In this document: positions 33,218 to 43,675 of the stretch, one piece after another | Numbering within the stretch: position 1 is the first letter of the stretch | How the letters are laid out: every line of letters begins with the position of its first letter | NCBI RefSeq assembly: GCF_004339665.1 | Contig: NZ_SMMU01000003.1 | Coordinates: 186,001 to 250,000 of the forward strand | Reading direction: 5' to 3' | Origin: Azotobacter chroococcum | Lineage (GTDB): Bacteria > Pseudomonadota > Gammaproteobacteria > Pseudomonadales > Pseudomonadaceae | Length of the DNA: 64,000 nt | The notes under the pieces: model-generated | The model's database searches: none | What the model was told of the DNA's origin: nothing | What the model saw: the letters and a program-made list of their open reading frames with translations, nothing else | Made by a program: the position numbers and the translations under genes

Positions 33218-33277
33218 GTAGGAGCCGGCTTGCTGGCGATTCATGTCCGAGAAGATCGCCAGAGAGCTGGCTCCTAT
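33218..33277. repeat. REP-type inverted repeat pair between hisD and hisC
   Basis: The left arm (33218-33241) begins GTAGGAGCCGGCTTGCTGGC and the right arm (33254-33277), read on the minus strand, begins ATAGGAGCCAGCTCTCTGGC. The arms match at 19 of 24 bases around a 12-base loop. The core (GTAGGAGC followed by a palindromic GC-rich stem and GCGAT) is the form of Pseudomonas REP elements, which are spread by RAYT transposases and are often found in pairs. It lies in the 113-bp gap and could stabilise the hisD mRNA end. Confidence 0.75.
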
Positions 33278-33314
33278 GCAAAGCAGACCGAACCGCATTC
33301 GAGGAGAGAAGGGC

Positions 33315-34370
33315 GTGAGCAAATTCTGGAGCCCCTTCGTCAAGAACCTGGTGCCCTACGTACCGGGCGAGCAGCCGAAGCTGAGCAGGCTGGTCAAGCT
33401 CAATACCAACGAAAATCCCTACGGGCCGTCGCCTCGGGCGATTGCCGCCATGCAGGCCGAGCTGAACGACAGCCTGCGCCTGTACCCGGACCCCAATGGC
33501 GAGCGCCTGAAGCAGGCAATTGCCGACTACTATGGTGTGCAGAGCGGCCAGGTATTTGTCGGCAATGGCTCCGACGAAGTGCTGGCGCACATCTTCCATG
33601 GACTGTTTCAGCATGGCCGGCCGCTGCTGTTCCCCGACGTGACCTACAGCTTCTATCCGGTGTACTGCGGCTTGTACGGGATCCCCTTCGAAACCGTGGT
33701 GCTGGACGAGCAGTTTCGCATCCGCGTCGAGGACTATGCGCGGCCCAACGGCGGGATCATCTTCCCCAATCCCAATGCGCCGACCGGATGTCTGTTGTCG
33801 CTTGAGGCCATCGAGCGGCTGCTCGAGGCCAACCCGGATTCAGTGGTGGTGGTGGATGAGGCCTACGTGGATTTCGGCGGCGAGACGGCGATCGCGCTCG
33901 TCGATCGCCATGCCAACCTGCTGGTCACCCAGACCCTGTCCAAGTCGCGCTCCCTGGCCGGGCTACGGGTCGGCCTGGCGGTCGGCCACCCTGAGCTGAT
34001 CGAGGCATTGGAGCGGATCAAGAACAGCTTCAACTCCTACCCGCTGGACCGCATGGCCATCGTTGGGGCGGCTGCGGCCTTCGAGGATCGCGCCTACTTC
34101 GAGCAGACCTGCCGCCAAGTGATCGCCAGCCGCGAACAACTGGTTGGTGAGCTGCAGCGCTTGGGCTTCGAGGTGCTGCCGTCGGCAGCCAACTTCGTCT
34201 TCGCCCGACATCCCGGGCGCGATGCCGAGGGGTTGGCGGCAGGGCTGCGCGAGCAGGGGGTTATCGTCCGTCACTTCAAGCAGGAGCGGATTCGCCAGTT
34301 CCTGCGCATCACCATCGGTGCCCCCGAGCAGAATCAGGCGCTGATCGATGCGCTGGCAGGCCTCTGCTGA
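33315..34370 (+). CDS. hisC: Histidinol-phosphate aminotransferase
   Basis: PLP-dependent class I/II aminotransferase for the seventh step of histidine synthesis. The PLP lysine lies in [14 protein letters not shown], the cofactor-binding Asp/Tyr in [11 protein letters not shown], and [11 protein letters not shown] is the family N-terminal motif. I choose GTG 33315 because GAGGAGAG lies 6 bases upstream and it yields the 351-aa family length; an ATG at 33243 is in frame but sits inside the REP element. Its stop is 43 bases from that of convergent algW. Confidence 0.96.
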   Translation: MSKFWSPFVKNLVPYVPGEQPKLSRLVKLNTNENPYGPSPRAIAAMQAELNDSLRLYPDPNGERLKQAIADYYGVQSGQVFVGNGSDEVLAHIFHGLFQHGRPLLFPDVTYSFYPVYCGLYGIPFETVVLDEQFRIRVEDYARPNGGIIFPNPNAPTGCLLSLEAIERLLEANPDSVVVVDEAYVDFGGETAIALVDRHANLLVTQTLSKSRSLAGLRVGLAVGHPELIEALERIKNSFNSYPLDRMAIVGAAAAFEDRAYFEQTCRQVIASREQLVGELQRLGFEVLPSAANFVFARHPGRDAEGLAAGLREQGVIVRHFKQERIRQFLRITIGAPEQNQALIDALAGLC

Positions 34371-34413
34371 GTCGTAGGTGGCACTACTCTTGTCCGTTTC
34401 CGGGCGGGGTGCT

Positions 34414-35562
<1,149 letters not shown>

Positions 35563-35615
35563 GGAGCGGGAGTCCTTGGGGTTGCGAGGGCTAAGGGGGG
35601 ACCGTAAGGTGCGCC

Positions 35616-35621
35616 ATTATA
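35616..35621 (-). promoter_or_regulatory. -10 element candidate for algW
   Basis: A perfect TATAAT on the minus strand lies 54 bases upstream of algW. No good -35 hexamer is at the usual distance, so the promoter is only partly defined. Confidence 0.4.
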
Positions 35622-35626
35622 CGAGT

Positions 35627-35650
35627 GAGCCGCCGACTGGCTAGCGGCTC
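35627..35650. repeat. Inverted repeat upstream of the Nif3-like gene
   Basis: GAGCCGC and GCGGCTC are separated by 10 bases in the divergent algW/Nif3-like promoter gap. It could be a regulator site overlapping the algW -35 region or a leader hairpin. Confidence 0.35.
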
Positions 35651-35673
35651 GCAAACCTTTCATGGAGACATCG

Positions 35674-36432
35674 ATGGCCATTGCCCTGTCCGAGCTGGTG
35701 AAGGAAACCGATCGCTATCTGGCGGCGTCCGGCATGACCGATTATTGCCCGAACGGCTTGCAGGTCGAGGGGCGGGCCTGGGTCGCCAGAATCATCAGCG
35801 GCGTGACGGCCAGCCAGGCGCTGCTGGATGCCGCGGTCGAGGCAGAGGCGGATCTGGTGCTGGTGCATCATGGCTATTTCTGGCGCAACGAGAACCCCTG
35901 CATCGTCGGCAGCAAGCGCCGCCGGCTGCAGACCCTGCTGAGCAACGACATCAGCCTGCTGGCCTATCATCTGCCACTGGACGTGCACCCCGTGGTGGGC
36001 AACAACGTGCAACTGGGCGAGCGCCTCGGGCTGCGCGTGGAGGGGCCGCTGGAGCCGGGCAATCCTCGGTCGGTCGGTCTGGTCGGCAATCTGCCCGAGC
36101 CACTCGCGCCACAGGAGTTCGCCCGCCGAGTGCGGCAGGCGCTGGATCGCCAGCCCCTGCTGATCGAGGCCGACCGGCCGATCCGGCGTATCGCCTGGTG
36201 CACCGGGGCGGCGCAGGGGTATATCGAGCAGGCGATCGCCGCCGGCGTGGACGCCTACCTGACTGGCGAGGTTTCCGAAGCCACCGTGCACTGTGCGCGG
36301 GAGAGCGGCATCAACTTCCTGGCGGCAGGGCACCATGCCACCGAGCGCTACGGCGTGCAGGCCCTCGGCGAATACCTGGCACGGACCTTCGGCATCGAAC
36401 ACCTGTTCGTCGATTGTCCCAACCCGGTCTGA
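35674..36432 (+). CDS. Nif3-like dinuclear metal centre protein
   Basis: Member of the Nif3/YbgI (DUF34) family: a toroidal hexamer with two metal ions per subunit and a GTP cyclohydrolase I type 2-like label, but no settled function. Metal-ligand motifs are visible as LVHHGYFW, LLAYHLPLDVHP and AAGHHATERYGV. I start at ATG 35674 because GGAG lies 6 bases upstream; ATG 35662 would add METS. Length 252 aa. Confidence 0.9.
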   Translation: MAIALSELVKETDRYLAASGMTDYCPNGLQVEGRAWVARIISGVTASQALLDAAVEAEADLVLVHHGYFWRNENPCIVGSKRRRLQTLLSNDISLLAYHLPLDVHPVVGNNVQLGERLGLRVEGPLEPGNPRSVGLVGNLPEPLAPQEFARRVRQALDRQPLLIEADRPIRRIAWCTGAAQGYIEQAIAAGVDAYLTGEVSEATVHCARESGINFLAAGHHATERYGVQALGEYLARTFGIEHLFVDCPNPV

Positions 36433-36448
36433 GCGGTAGCTATATCTC

Positions 36449-36465
36449 TAGATCGTCTTGATCTA
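36449..36465. promoter_or_regulatory. TAGATC-N5-GATCTA inverted repeat upstream of cysD
   Basis: A perfect 6-bp inverted repeat with a 5-base spacer lies about 33-50 bases upstream of the cysD -10 element. The position suits an activator such as CysB, the LysR regulator of sulfate assimilation genes, but CysB sites are poorly conserved and this is inference. Confidence 0.4.
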
Positions 36466-36497
36466 AGAGGTGATCCTATTAGAAGAATGGTCTGTGC

Positions 36498-36503
36498 TAG
36501 AGT
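36498..36503 (+). promoter_or_regulatory. -10 element candidate for cysD-cysNC
   Basis: TAGAGT within TGCTAGAGTGCGCC has no good -35 at 16-18 bases, as expected for a promoter needing an activator. The transcript would start near 36510, about 50 bases before cysD. Confidence 0.4.
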
Positions 36504-36558
36504 GCGCCAACGTCCCACGGCCCGCAGGCCGTAACCCATCCGCAATCCGTGAGTAGCC

Positions 36559-37476
36559 ATGGTCGACAAACTGACGCATCTGAAACAGCTGGAGGCGGAA
36601 AGCATCCACATCATCCGTGAGGTGGCCGCCGAGTTCGACAACCCGGTGATGCTGTATTCCATCGGCAAGGATTCTGCCGTCATGCTGCATCTGGCGCGCA
36701 AGGCCTTTTTTCCGGGCAAGCTGCCATTCCCGGTGATGCATGTCGATACTCAGTGGAAGTTCCAGGAAATGTACAAGTTTCGCGACAAGATGGTCGCGGA
36801 GATGGGCCTGGAGCTGATCACCCATGTCAATCCCGAAGGGGTGGCGCAGGGTATCAACCCCTTTACCCACGGCAGTGCCAAGCACACCGATATCATGAAG
36901 ACCGAAGGTCTCAAGCAGGCTCTCGACAAGTACGGCTTCGACGCTGCCTTTGGTGGTGCCCGGCGCGACGAGGAGAAGTCCCGCGCCAAGGAGCGCGTCT
37001 ACTCCTTCCGCGACAGCAAGCACCGCTGGGACCCGAAGAACCAGCGCCCCGAGCTGTGGAACGTCTACAACGGCAAGGTAAAGAAGGGTGAGTCGATCCG
37101 CGTGTTCCCGCTGTCCAACTGGACCGAGCTGGACATCTGGCAGTACATCTACCTGGAACAGATTCCCATCGTGCCGCTGTACTTCGCCGCCGAGCGCGAG
37201 GTCATCGAGAAGAACGGCACCCTGATCATGATCGACGACGAGCGCATCCTCGAGCATCTCTCCGACGAGGAGAGGGCGCGCATCCAGAAGAAGATGGTGC
37301 GCTTCCGCACCCTCGGCTGCTACCCGCTGACCGGCGCCGTGGAGTCCACCGCCGCCACCCTGCCGGACATCATCCAGGAGATGCTCCTGACCCGCACCTC
37401 CGAACGCCAGGGCCGGGTCATCGACCATGATGGTGCCGGTTCGATGGAAGAAAAGAAACGTCAGGGCTACTTCTAA
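36559..37476 (+). CDS. cysD: Sulfate adenylyltransferase subunit 2
   Basis: Catalytic subunit of the heterodimeric ATP sulfurylase, making adenosine 5'-phosphosulfate from sulfate and ATP. The N-type ATP pyrophosphatase PP-loop is [18 protein letters not shown]; the [16 protein letters not shown] motif is also typical. Length 305 aa. The enzyme needs the GTPase CysN encoded 12 bases downstream. Confidence 0.97.
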   Translation: MVDKLTHLKQLEAESIHIIREVAAEFDNPVMLYSIGKDSAVMLHLARKAFFPGKLPFPVMHVDTQWKFQEMYKFRDKMVAEMGLELITHVNPEGVAQGINPFTHGSAKHTDIMKTEGLKQALDKYGFDAAFGGARRDEEKSRAKERVYSFRDSKHRWDPKNQRPELWNVYNGKVKKGESIRVFPLSNWTELDIWQYIYLEQIPIVPLYFAAEREVIEKNGTLIMIDDERILEHLSDEERARIQKKMVRFRTLGCYPLTGAVESTAATLPDIIQEMLLTRTSERQGRVIDHDGAGSMEEKKRQGYF

Positions 37477-37488
37477 GGTCTTCGCCTC

Positions 37489-39390
37489 ATGTCGCATCAA
37501 TCCGAACTGATCAGCGAGGACATCCTCGCCTACCTGGCCCAGCACGAACGCAAGGAACTGCTGCGCTTCCTCACCTGCGGCAATGTCGACGACGGCAAGA
37601 GCACCCTGATCGGCCGCCTGCTGCACGACTCCAAGATGATCTACGAGGATCACCTGGAAGCCATCACTCGCGACTCCAAGAAGGTCGGCACCACCGGTGA
37701 CGAGGTCGATCTGGCGCTGCTGGTCGACGGCCTGCAGGCCGAGCGCGAGCAGGGCATCACCATCGACGTGGCCTACCGTTATTTCTCGACCGCCAAGCGC
37801 AAGTTCATCATCGCCGACACGCCCGGACACGAGCAGTACACCCGCAACATGGCCACCGGGGCGTCCACCTGCGACCTGGCGATCATCCTGATCGACGCCC
37901 GCTACGGCGTGCAGACCCAGACCCGCCGGCACAGCTTCATCGCCTCGCTGCTGGGCATCCGGCACATCGTGGTCGCCATCAACAAGATGGACCTGATGGA
38001 TTTCGATCAGGGCGTCTTCGAGCGCATCCAGGCCGACTACTTGCAGTTTGCCGAGCGTCTCGGCCTCAAGCCAAGCTCGCTGCACTTCGTGCCGATGTCC
38101 GCCCTCAAGGGCGACAATGTGGTCAACCGGAGCGAGCGCGCGCCTTGGTATCAGGGCCCGTCGCTGATGGAAATCCTCGAGACCGTCGAGATCGCCGCCG
38201 ACCGCAACCTGGCCGACATGCGCTTTCCGGTGCAGTACGTCAACCGGCCGAACCTGAACTTCCGCGGCTTCGCCGGTACCCTGGCCAGCGGCATCGTGCA
38301 CAAGGGCGACGAAGTCGCCGTGCTGCCCTCGGGCAAGACCAGCCGAGTGCGCTCCATCGTCACCTACGACGGCGAGTTGGAGCAGGCGATTCCCGGCCAG
38401 GCGGTCACCCTGACCCTGGAGGACGAGATCGACGTGTCGCGCGGCGACATGCTGGTGCATGCCGATAACCGCCCGCAGGTCACCGACGGTTTCGAGGCCA
38501 TGCTGGTGTGGATGGCCGAGGAGCCGATGCTGCCGGGCAAGAAGTACGATATCAAGCGCGCCACCAGCTATGTGCCGGGCAATATCGTCGGTATCGAGCA
38601 CCGTATCGACGTCAACACCCTCGAGCATGCGCCGGCCAGCGAGCTGAAGCTCAACGAGATCGCCCGCGTGCGGATCAGTCTGGACGCGCCCATCGCCCTC
38701 GACGGCTATGAGTACAACCGCACCAGCGGCGCCTTCATCGTCATCGACCGCCTGACCAACGGCACCGTCGGCGCCGGCATGATCGCCGCCGAGCCGCTGT
38801 CCGGGCAGAACGCCGGGAATCACCACGGCCGGCTTGCCCATGTCAGTGCCGGGGAGCGCGCCGCCCGCTTCGGCCAGCAGCCGGCCACGGTGCTGTTCAC
38901 CGGCCTGTCCGGTGCCGGCAAGAGCACCCTGGCCTATGCCTTGGAGCGCAAGCTGTTCGACATGGGCCGAGCGGTCTATGTGCTGGACGGGCAGAACCTG
39001 CGCCACGACCTGAACAAGGGCCTGCCGCTGGATCGCGTCGGGCGTGCCGAGAACTGGCGGCGCGCCGCTCAGGTGGCCCGGCAGTTCAACGAGGCTGGCC
39101 TCTTGACCTTGGCCGCCTTTGTCGCTCCGGATGCCGAGGGGCGCGCCCAGGCCCAGGCGCTGATCGGCGCCGAGCGGCTGATGACCGTCTATGTACAGGC
39201 CTCGCCGTTGGCCTGCCGCGAGCGCGATCCGCAAGGGCTGTATGCTTCCGGCAGCGACAACATTCCCGGCGAGTCCTTCCCCTACGACATACCGCTGGAT
39301 GCCGATCTGGTGATCGATACCCAGCATCACTCGGTGGAGGAGGGGGTGAAGCAGGTGCTCGAACTGCTGCGCAGCCGCGGCGCCCTCTAA
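37489..39390 (+). CDS. cysNC: Bifunctional sulfate adenylyltransferase GTPase / APS kinase
   Basis: Fused CysN-CysC of 633 aa. The N-terminal part is an EF-Tu-like GTPase (G1 [31 protein letters not shown]) that drives ATP sulfurylase with CysD; beta-barrel domains follow to about residue 440. The C-terminal part (about 465-633) is an APS kinase-like domain with P-loop GLSGAGKST near residues 472-480, making PAPS. That domain departs from stand-alone CysC: DGQN instead of DGDN, ENWRR instead of ENIRR, and no SPYR-type loop (APDAEGR here). From memory pseudomonad CysNC proteins share these changes. A strong terminator follows. Confidence 0.95.
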   Translation: MSHQSELISEDILAYLAQHERKELLRFLTCGNVDDGKSTLIGRLLHDSKMIYEDHLEAITRDSKKVGTTGDEVDLALLVDGLQAEREQGITIDVAYRYFSTAKRKFIIADTPGHEQYTRNMATGASTCDLAIILIDARYGVQTQTRRHSFIASLLGIRHIVVAINKMDLMDFDQGVFERIQADYLQFAERLGLKPSSLHFVPMSALKGDNVVNRSERAPWYQGPSLMEILETVEIAADRNLADMRFPVQYVNRPNLNFRGFAGTLASGIVHKGDEVAVLPSGKTSRVRSIVTYDGELEQAIPGQAVTLTLEDEIDVSRGDMLVHADNRPQVTDGFEAMLVWMAEEPMLPGKKYDIKRATSYVPGNIVGIEHRIDVNTLEHAPASELKLNEIARVRISLDAPIALDGYEYNRTSGAFIVIDRLTNGTVGAGMIAAEPLSGQNAGNHHGRLAHVSAGERAARFGQQPATVLFTGLSGAGKSTLAYALERKLFDMGRAVYVLDGQNLRHDLNKGLPLDRVGRAENWRRAAQVARQFNEAGLLTLAAFVAPDAEGRAQAQALIGAERLMTVYVQASPLACRERDPQGLYASGSDNIPGESFPYDIPLDADLVIDTQHHSVEEGVKQVLELLRSRGAL

Positions 39391-39413
39391 GACGACCTGC
39401 CGTCTCGACCAGG

Positions 39414-39443
39414 CCCTCGCAGCCCCCGGCTGCGAGGGTTTTG
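39414..39443 (+). terminator. Intrinsic terminator after cysNC
   Basis: CCCTCGCAGCC pairs with GGCTGCGAGGG (11 bp) around a CCC loop, followed by TTTT, 23 bases after the cysNC stop codon. Confidence 0.85.
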
Positions 39444-39539
39444 GGGGCTCAGATGCATCATCTTCTAGAAGAAGGCTGTCTTGGTGTTCAGGGGGTAGTC
39501 CGCTCCCTCTGGCAGGCTGGCGTGCATTCGGGCACGGAC

Positions 39540-39571
39540 ACAAGCACTCCCAGGCACAAGCACTCCCAGGC
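39540..39571. repeat. 16-bp perfect tandem repeat (two copies)
   Basis: ACAAGCACTCCCAGGC occurs twice head to tail in the gap between the convergent cysNC and zapG genes. No coding function; likely slippage or duplication. Confidence 0.8.
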
Positions 39572-39612
39572 ATGCACAGCCAGGTTCGTCAGCGCCGCTC
39601 GTCGGCCAGGCT

Positions 39613-40053
39613 TCAGTGCTTGCCTTTCAGGCCGAATTGCTCGTCCAGCATGCCGGGGGCGTTGGCGATCTTGGGGGCATAATCCTTGGGCGCTTCGGGT
39701 GCCGTTGCGCCGGGCAGGCGCTCATGATCGCCGAGGCTCTCTTGGTTCTGCAGCGTGGCGAGCAGGCGCTGGCGGGTCAACTCGTCGAGCGCGAGACGGC
39801 TGGCACCCTCGGACAGGTGTTCCTGAATTTCCGCATAGCTCTGGGTGAGCTTCTTCACCAGGCTGGCGGTGGTGTTGAAGTGGGTGATCACCTCATTTTG
39901 ATAGGTGTCGAAGCGCTCCTGCAACTCGTCCAGCTGGCGTTGTGTCCGGCCGGGTGCCGCATTGGGCAATAGACGAGCGGCAACGAAGCCGATGGTGATG
40001 CCGACAAGCAGGGTGAGGGCCGGTAGCAACCAGGCCATGAGCGTCTGTTCCAC
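39613..40053 (-). CDS. zapG: YhcB/ZapG family inner-membrane protein (DUF1043)
   Basis: Small bitopic protein of 146 aa: one N-terminal helix (LLPALTLLVGITIGFVAARLL), then a long coiled coil (about residues 35-85) and a disordered tail. The family links cell division and envelope growth in gammaproteobacteria. Start GTG 40053 has AGGA 6 bases upstream; ATG 40038 (MAWLLPAL) is an alternative. Divergent from the hydrolase gene. Confidence 0.85.
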   Translation of the reverse strand: MEQTLMAWLLPALTLLVGITIGFVAARLLPNAAPGRTQRQLDELQERFDTYQNEVITHFNTTASLVKKLTQSYAEIQEHLSEGASRLALDELTRQRLLATLQNQESLGDHERLPGATAPEAPKDYAPKIANAPGMLDEQFGLKGKH

Positions 40054-40133
40054 GATCCTTCCTCTATAGGCTTCTTTGTTTTACGTTAGCGGCTCCAGTC
40101 TGCCCTGTATAGCCGGTCTAGACGCATGCAGCG

Positions 40134-40178
40134 ATTCGTGCCGCCATTGCGCAAGCCTAGTCATGGTCCGGCACGAAT
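40134..40178. repeat. Long-range inverted repeat in the zapG/hydrolase gap
   Basis: ATTCGTGCCG (40134-40143) and CGGCACGAAT (40169-40178) are exact complements with 25 bases between; CCAT (40144-40147) and ATGG (40163-40166) extend the stem after a 2-base bulge. It could form a large hairpin on either strand. No U tract follows, so it is not a plain terminator. Confidence 0.6.
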
Positions 40179-40279
40179 GCTGCTGCAGCACATCTTTGTG
40201 CTAGACGGTCTTTCCGCGGGGCGTGGCGATCCAACCATCCAAGACGAGCCGGCCCCAGGCGGGCTCACGGAGATACAGT

Positions 40280-40912
40280 TTGTCGAATCGTGAAAGTTCC
40301 CTGTTCATCGATGGGCCCTGCGGTCCGCTCGAAGCGCTCTACCTCGAACTGCCGCAGGCCCGTGGCCTGGCTCTGCTCTGTCATCCCAATCCGGTGAAGG
40401 GCGGGACCATGCTGAACAAGGTCGTCTCCACCCTGCAACGCACCGCCCGGGATGCCGGTTACAGCACGCTGCGCTTCAACTACCGTGGCGTCGGCACCAG
40501 CGCAGGCAGTCACGACATGGGCAGCGGCGAGGTGGATGATGCCGAAGCCGTCGTTCAGTGGGTACGCGAGCAGTGGCCGCAGCTGCCCTTGAGTCTGTTC
40601 GGCTTTTCCTTCGGCGGCTACGTCGCGCTCAATCTCGCGGAGCGCCTGGCTGCACAGGGGCAGGTGCCGGAGCGGATATTCCTGGTCGCGCCGGCGGTGA
40701 TGCGCCTGGAGAGCGAGACAATGGTGCCGCCACAGGGCAGCAGTCTGACGGTCATCCAGCCGGAGCAGGACGAGGTGGTCAGTCCGCAACTGGTCTACGA
40801 CTGGTCGGCAGCCCTACAGCGTCCCCACGAGTTGCTGAAAGTGGCAGAATGCGGGCATTTCTTCCATGGCAAGCTGGGCGAGTTGAAGGACTTGGTCAGT
40901 TCACGCCTTTGA
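40280..40912 (+). CDS. Alpha/beta hydrolase (dienelactone hydrolase-like)
   Basis: Cytosolic alpha/beta-hydrolase-fold protein of 210 aa; substrate unknown. [18 protein letters not shown] (oxyanion side), [18 protein letters not shown], the nucleophile elbow GFSFGG, and the late QDEVVSPQ (acid) and [10 protein letters not shown] (histidine) motifs give a Ser-Asp/Glu-His triad. I choose TTG 40280 because GGAG lies 8 bases upstream and the protein then starts [15 protein letters not shown] 40223 would add 19 residues without a ribosome site. trpS follows 19 bases on. Confidence 0.85.
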   Translation: MSNRESSLFIDGPCGPLEALYLELPQARGLALLCHPNPVKGGTMLNKVVSTLQRTARDAGYSTLRFNYRGVGTSAGSHDMGSGEVDDAEAVVQWVREQWPQLPLSLFGFSFGGYVALNLAERLAAQGQVPERIFLVAPAVMRLESETMVPPQGSSLTVIQPEQDEVVSPQLVYDWSAALQRPHELLKVAECGHFFHGKLGELKDLVSSRL

Positions 40913-40931
40913 GCATAGACAAGCGCACACC

Positions 40932-42293
40932 ATGACCACTCGAATCCTCACCGGTATCACCACCACCGGCACTCCGCATCTCGGCAACTACGCTGGTGCC
41001 ATCCGCCCGGCGATCGTTGCCAGTCGCGACCCCCATGCCGACTCGTTCTATTTCCTCGCCGACTACCATGCGTTGATCAAGTGCGACGACCCGGAGCGCA
41101 TTCAGCGCTCGCGTCTGGAAATCGCCGCCACCTGGTTGGCCTGCGGGCTGGACGCGGAGAAGACGACCTTCTACCGCCAGTCGGACATTCCCGAGATAAC
41201 CGAGCTGACCTGGCTGCTCACCTGCGTGACGGCCAAGGGTCTGCTCAACCGTGCGCATGCCTACAAGGCCTCGGTGGACAAGAATCTTGAGGTCGGCGAG
41301 GACCCCGATGCCGGGGTGACCATGGGGCTGTTCAGCTATCCGGTGCTGATGGCGGCAGATATCCTGATGTTCAACGCGAACAAGGTGCCGGTCGGTCGCG
41401 ATCAGATCCAGCACGTGGAGATGGCGCGTGATATCGGGCAGCGCTTCAATCATCTGTTTGGCCGGGGTAGTGAGTTCTTCACCCTTCCGGAGGCGGTGGT
41501 CGAGGCGGAGGTCGCCACCCTGCCGGGGCTCGACGGCCGTAAGATGTCGAAGAGCTATGACAATACCATTCCTCTGTTCGGCTCGGCCCGTCAGCTGAAG
41601 GATGCCATCGCTCGCATCATCACCGATTCGCGAGAGCCGGGTGAGCCGAAGGATCCGGACAGCTCGCATCTGTTCACGCTCTACCAGGCGTTCGCCACGC
41701 CCGAGCAACTCGCCGGATTTCGTGCCGATCTGCTTGCCGGTTTGGCCTGGGGGGAGGCCAAGCAGCGCCTGCTCCAGTTGCTGGAAAACGAATTGGGTGA
41801 AGCTCGCGAGCGCTACCAAACGCTGATTGCGAGACCGCTTGACTTGGAGGACATTCTCCAGGCTGGTGCGGCCAAAGCGCGCAAGATCGCCACCCCCTTC
41901 CTCGGCGAGCTGCGCGAAGCGATTGGATTGCGCTCGTTCCGTAGCGACGTGCATAGTCAGGCTGCCAGCGGCAGGAAGAAAGCGGCAAAAGCCGCGCGTT
42001 TCGTCAGTTTCCGCGAAACCGATGGAAGGTTTCGTTTCCGTTTTCTGGCTGCCGATGGCGAGGAATTGCTGCTGTCGCGGCCGTTTGACGATCCCAAGGC
42101 GGTGGGGCGGATCAGCCAGCGGTTGATTGCTCTGGGGCCGGATGCACTCGAATTGCGTGCCGACGAGGGCGCCCAGTTCAGTCTCTGGCTGGACGGCGAA
42201 TGCATGGCCGACAGTCCGGTGTATGCCGATCCGGATGCCTTGGAGGCAGCCATGCTGCGCCTGCGAGAAGCGATTGCAGGGCTTGCCGACTGA
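40932..42293 (+). CDS. trpS: Tryptophanyl-tRNA synthetase
   Basis: Class I aminoacyl-tRNA synthetase charging tRNA(Trp). HIGH-like PHLGNYAGA at about residues 15-23 and KMSKS at 204-208. At 453 aa it is longer than the 330-aa E. coli type; the extra C-terminal part (about 335-453) forms a separate beta-rich extension seen in pseudomonads and some other bacteria. No leader peptide or T-box was seen upstream. Confidence 0.96.
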   Translation: MTTRILTGITTTGTPHLGNYAGAIRPAIVASRDPHADSFYFLADYHALIKCDDPERIQRSRLEIAATWLACGLDAEKTTFYRQSDIPEITELTWLLTCVTAKGLLNRAHAYKASVDKNLEVGEDPDAGVTMGLFSYPVLMAADILMFNANKVPVGRDQIQHVEMARDIGQRFNHLFGRGSEFFTLPEAVVEAEVATLPGLDGRKMSKSYDNTIPLFGSARQLKDAIARIITDSREPGEPKDPDSSHLFTLYQAFATPEQLAGFRADLLAGLAWGEAKQRLLQLLENELGEARERYQTLIARPLDLEDILQAGAAKARKIATPFLGELREAIGLRSFRSDVHSQAASGRKKAAKAARFVSFRETDGRFRFRFLAADGEELLLSRPFDDPKAVGRISQRLIALGPDALELRADEGAQFSLWLDGECMADSPVYADPDALEAAMLRLREAIAGLAD

Positions 42294-42454
42294 TTGCCGT
42301 GCGACCCTGTGCCGGATTTTCAGCCTTTGGCTCGGATGGTCGCGAACCTTTGAACTCTTGATGAGGGTGGCCCGTTTTGAACGACTTGACGACATTCCCA
42401 ACAGCCGAGGGCGCCGCCAAGGCGGCCTCCCCCCGACTCCATGCCGATTCTGCC

Positions 42455-43579
42455 ATGACTCCCCTTGAGCGCTATCAAGCCGACCTGAAACGCCCGGATT
42501 TCTTCCACGATGCCGCTCAGGAAAACGCTGTGCGTCACCTGCAGCGCCTCTACGACGATTTGATCAGCGTCGGCCCGCAGGGGCTAGCTGCGGGCAGCAA
42601 GCTCGGATTGTTCGACAGGCTGCTCGGCAAGAAGCCGCAGAGTTTGCAGAGGGGCCCGGTCAAGGGCATCTACTTCTGGGGGGGCGTGGGCCGCGGCAAG
42701 ACCTATCTGGTCGACACCTTCTACGATGCTCTGCCCTTCGAGCAGAAGATGCGCACCCATTTCCATCGCTTCATGAAGCGGGTGCACGAGGAAATGAAGA
42801 CCCTCAAGGGTGAGAAGAACCCGCTGACCATCATTGCCCAGCGCTTTGCCAGTGAGGCTCGGGTCATTTGCTTCGACGAATTCTTCGTGTCCGATATCAC
42901 TGATGCGATGATTCTCGCCACCCTGCTGGAGGAGCTGTTCAAGAACGGCGTGAGCCTGGTGGCCACCTCCAACATCGTGCCGGACGGCCTCTACAAGGAC
43001 GGCCTGCAGCGTGCCCGTTTCCTGCCGGCGATCGCCCTGCTCAAGGAGCACACAGAGATCGTCAACGTCGACAGTGGCATCGATTACCGCCTGCGTGCCC
43101 TGGAGCAGGCCGAGTTGTACCACTGGCCGCTGGATGCCGAAGCGGAGAGGAGCCTGGAGCGCAGCTTCAACAGCCTGCTCACCGAGCACTGTGCGGTGAA
43201 GGACAACGATGTCCTGCTGATCGAGAGCCGCGAGATTCGCGCACGTAAAACCGCCAACGACGTGGCCTGGTTCGAGTTCCGCGAGTTGTGCGACGGTCCG
43301 CGCAGCCAGAACGACTACATCGAGCTGGGCAAGATCTTCGAGGCAGTATTGCTGTCGAATGTTGAACAGATGAATGTTTCCAAGGACGACATGGCGCGGC
43401 GTTTCATCAACTTGGTCGACGAGTTCTACGACCGAAATGTCAAGTTGATCATTTCTGCCGAGGTCGAGCTCAAGGATCTCTATGCTGGCGGTCGTCTGGA
43501 GTTCGAATTCCAGCGCACCCTGAGCCGTCTGCTGGAGATGCAGTCCCACGAGTTCCTCGCGCGGCCGCACAAGCCGTGA
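42455..43579 (+). CDS. zapE: Cell division protein ZapE (AFG1-like ATPase)
   Basis: P-loop ATPase that joins late at the Z ring under stress. Walker A is FWGGVGRGKTYLVD, Walker B VICFDEFFVSDI, and VATSNIVPDGLYKDGLQR is the sensor region. I start at ATG 42455 (MTPLERYQADLKRPDFF, 374 aa), the family N-terminus; a TTG at 42377 would add 26 residues unlike the family. Confidence 0.94.
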   Translation: MTPLERYQADLKRPDFFHDAAQENAVRHLQRLYDDLISVGPQGLAAGSKLGLFDRLLGKKPQSLQRGPVKGIYFWGGVGRGKTYLVDTFYDALPFEQKMRTHFHRFMKRVHEEMKTLKGEKNPLTIIAQRFASEARVICFDEFFVSDITDAMILATLLEELFKNGVSLVATSNIVPDGLYKDGLQRARFLPAIALLKEHTEIVNVDSGIDYRLRALEQAELYHWPLDAEAERSLERSFNSLLTEHCAVKDNDVLLIESREIRARKTANDVAWFEFRELCDGPRSQNDYIELGKIFEAVLLSNVEQMNVSKDDMARRFINLVDEFYDRNVKLIISAEVELKDLYAGGRLEFEFQRTLSRLLEMQSHEFLARPHKP

Positions 43580-43675
43580 TCGATAGGGCCGCCACTGAGG
43601 CGGTCCTTGCTGTTGTAAGGTGTCGTCTGGAGCTTTCTGCTTGCCGGCCAGGCCGTGCTGGAGGGCATTGAAGAC

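Noticed and set aside
33243-33314. ATG-initiated HisC with 24 extra residues
   Set aside because: The ATG lies in the REP element; GTG 33315 has a strong ribosome site and gives the family length.
36463-39573. 1036-codon open frame antisense to cysD-cysNC
   Set aside because: It mirrors two intact, well-known genes; long antisense frames arise from high-GC third positions. Its translation is low-complexity, rich in Gly, Ala, Val, His and Gln.
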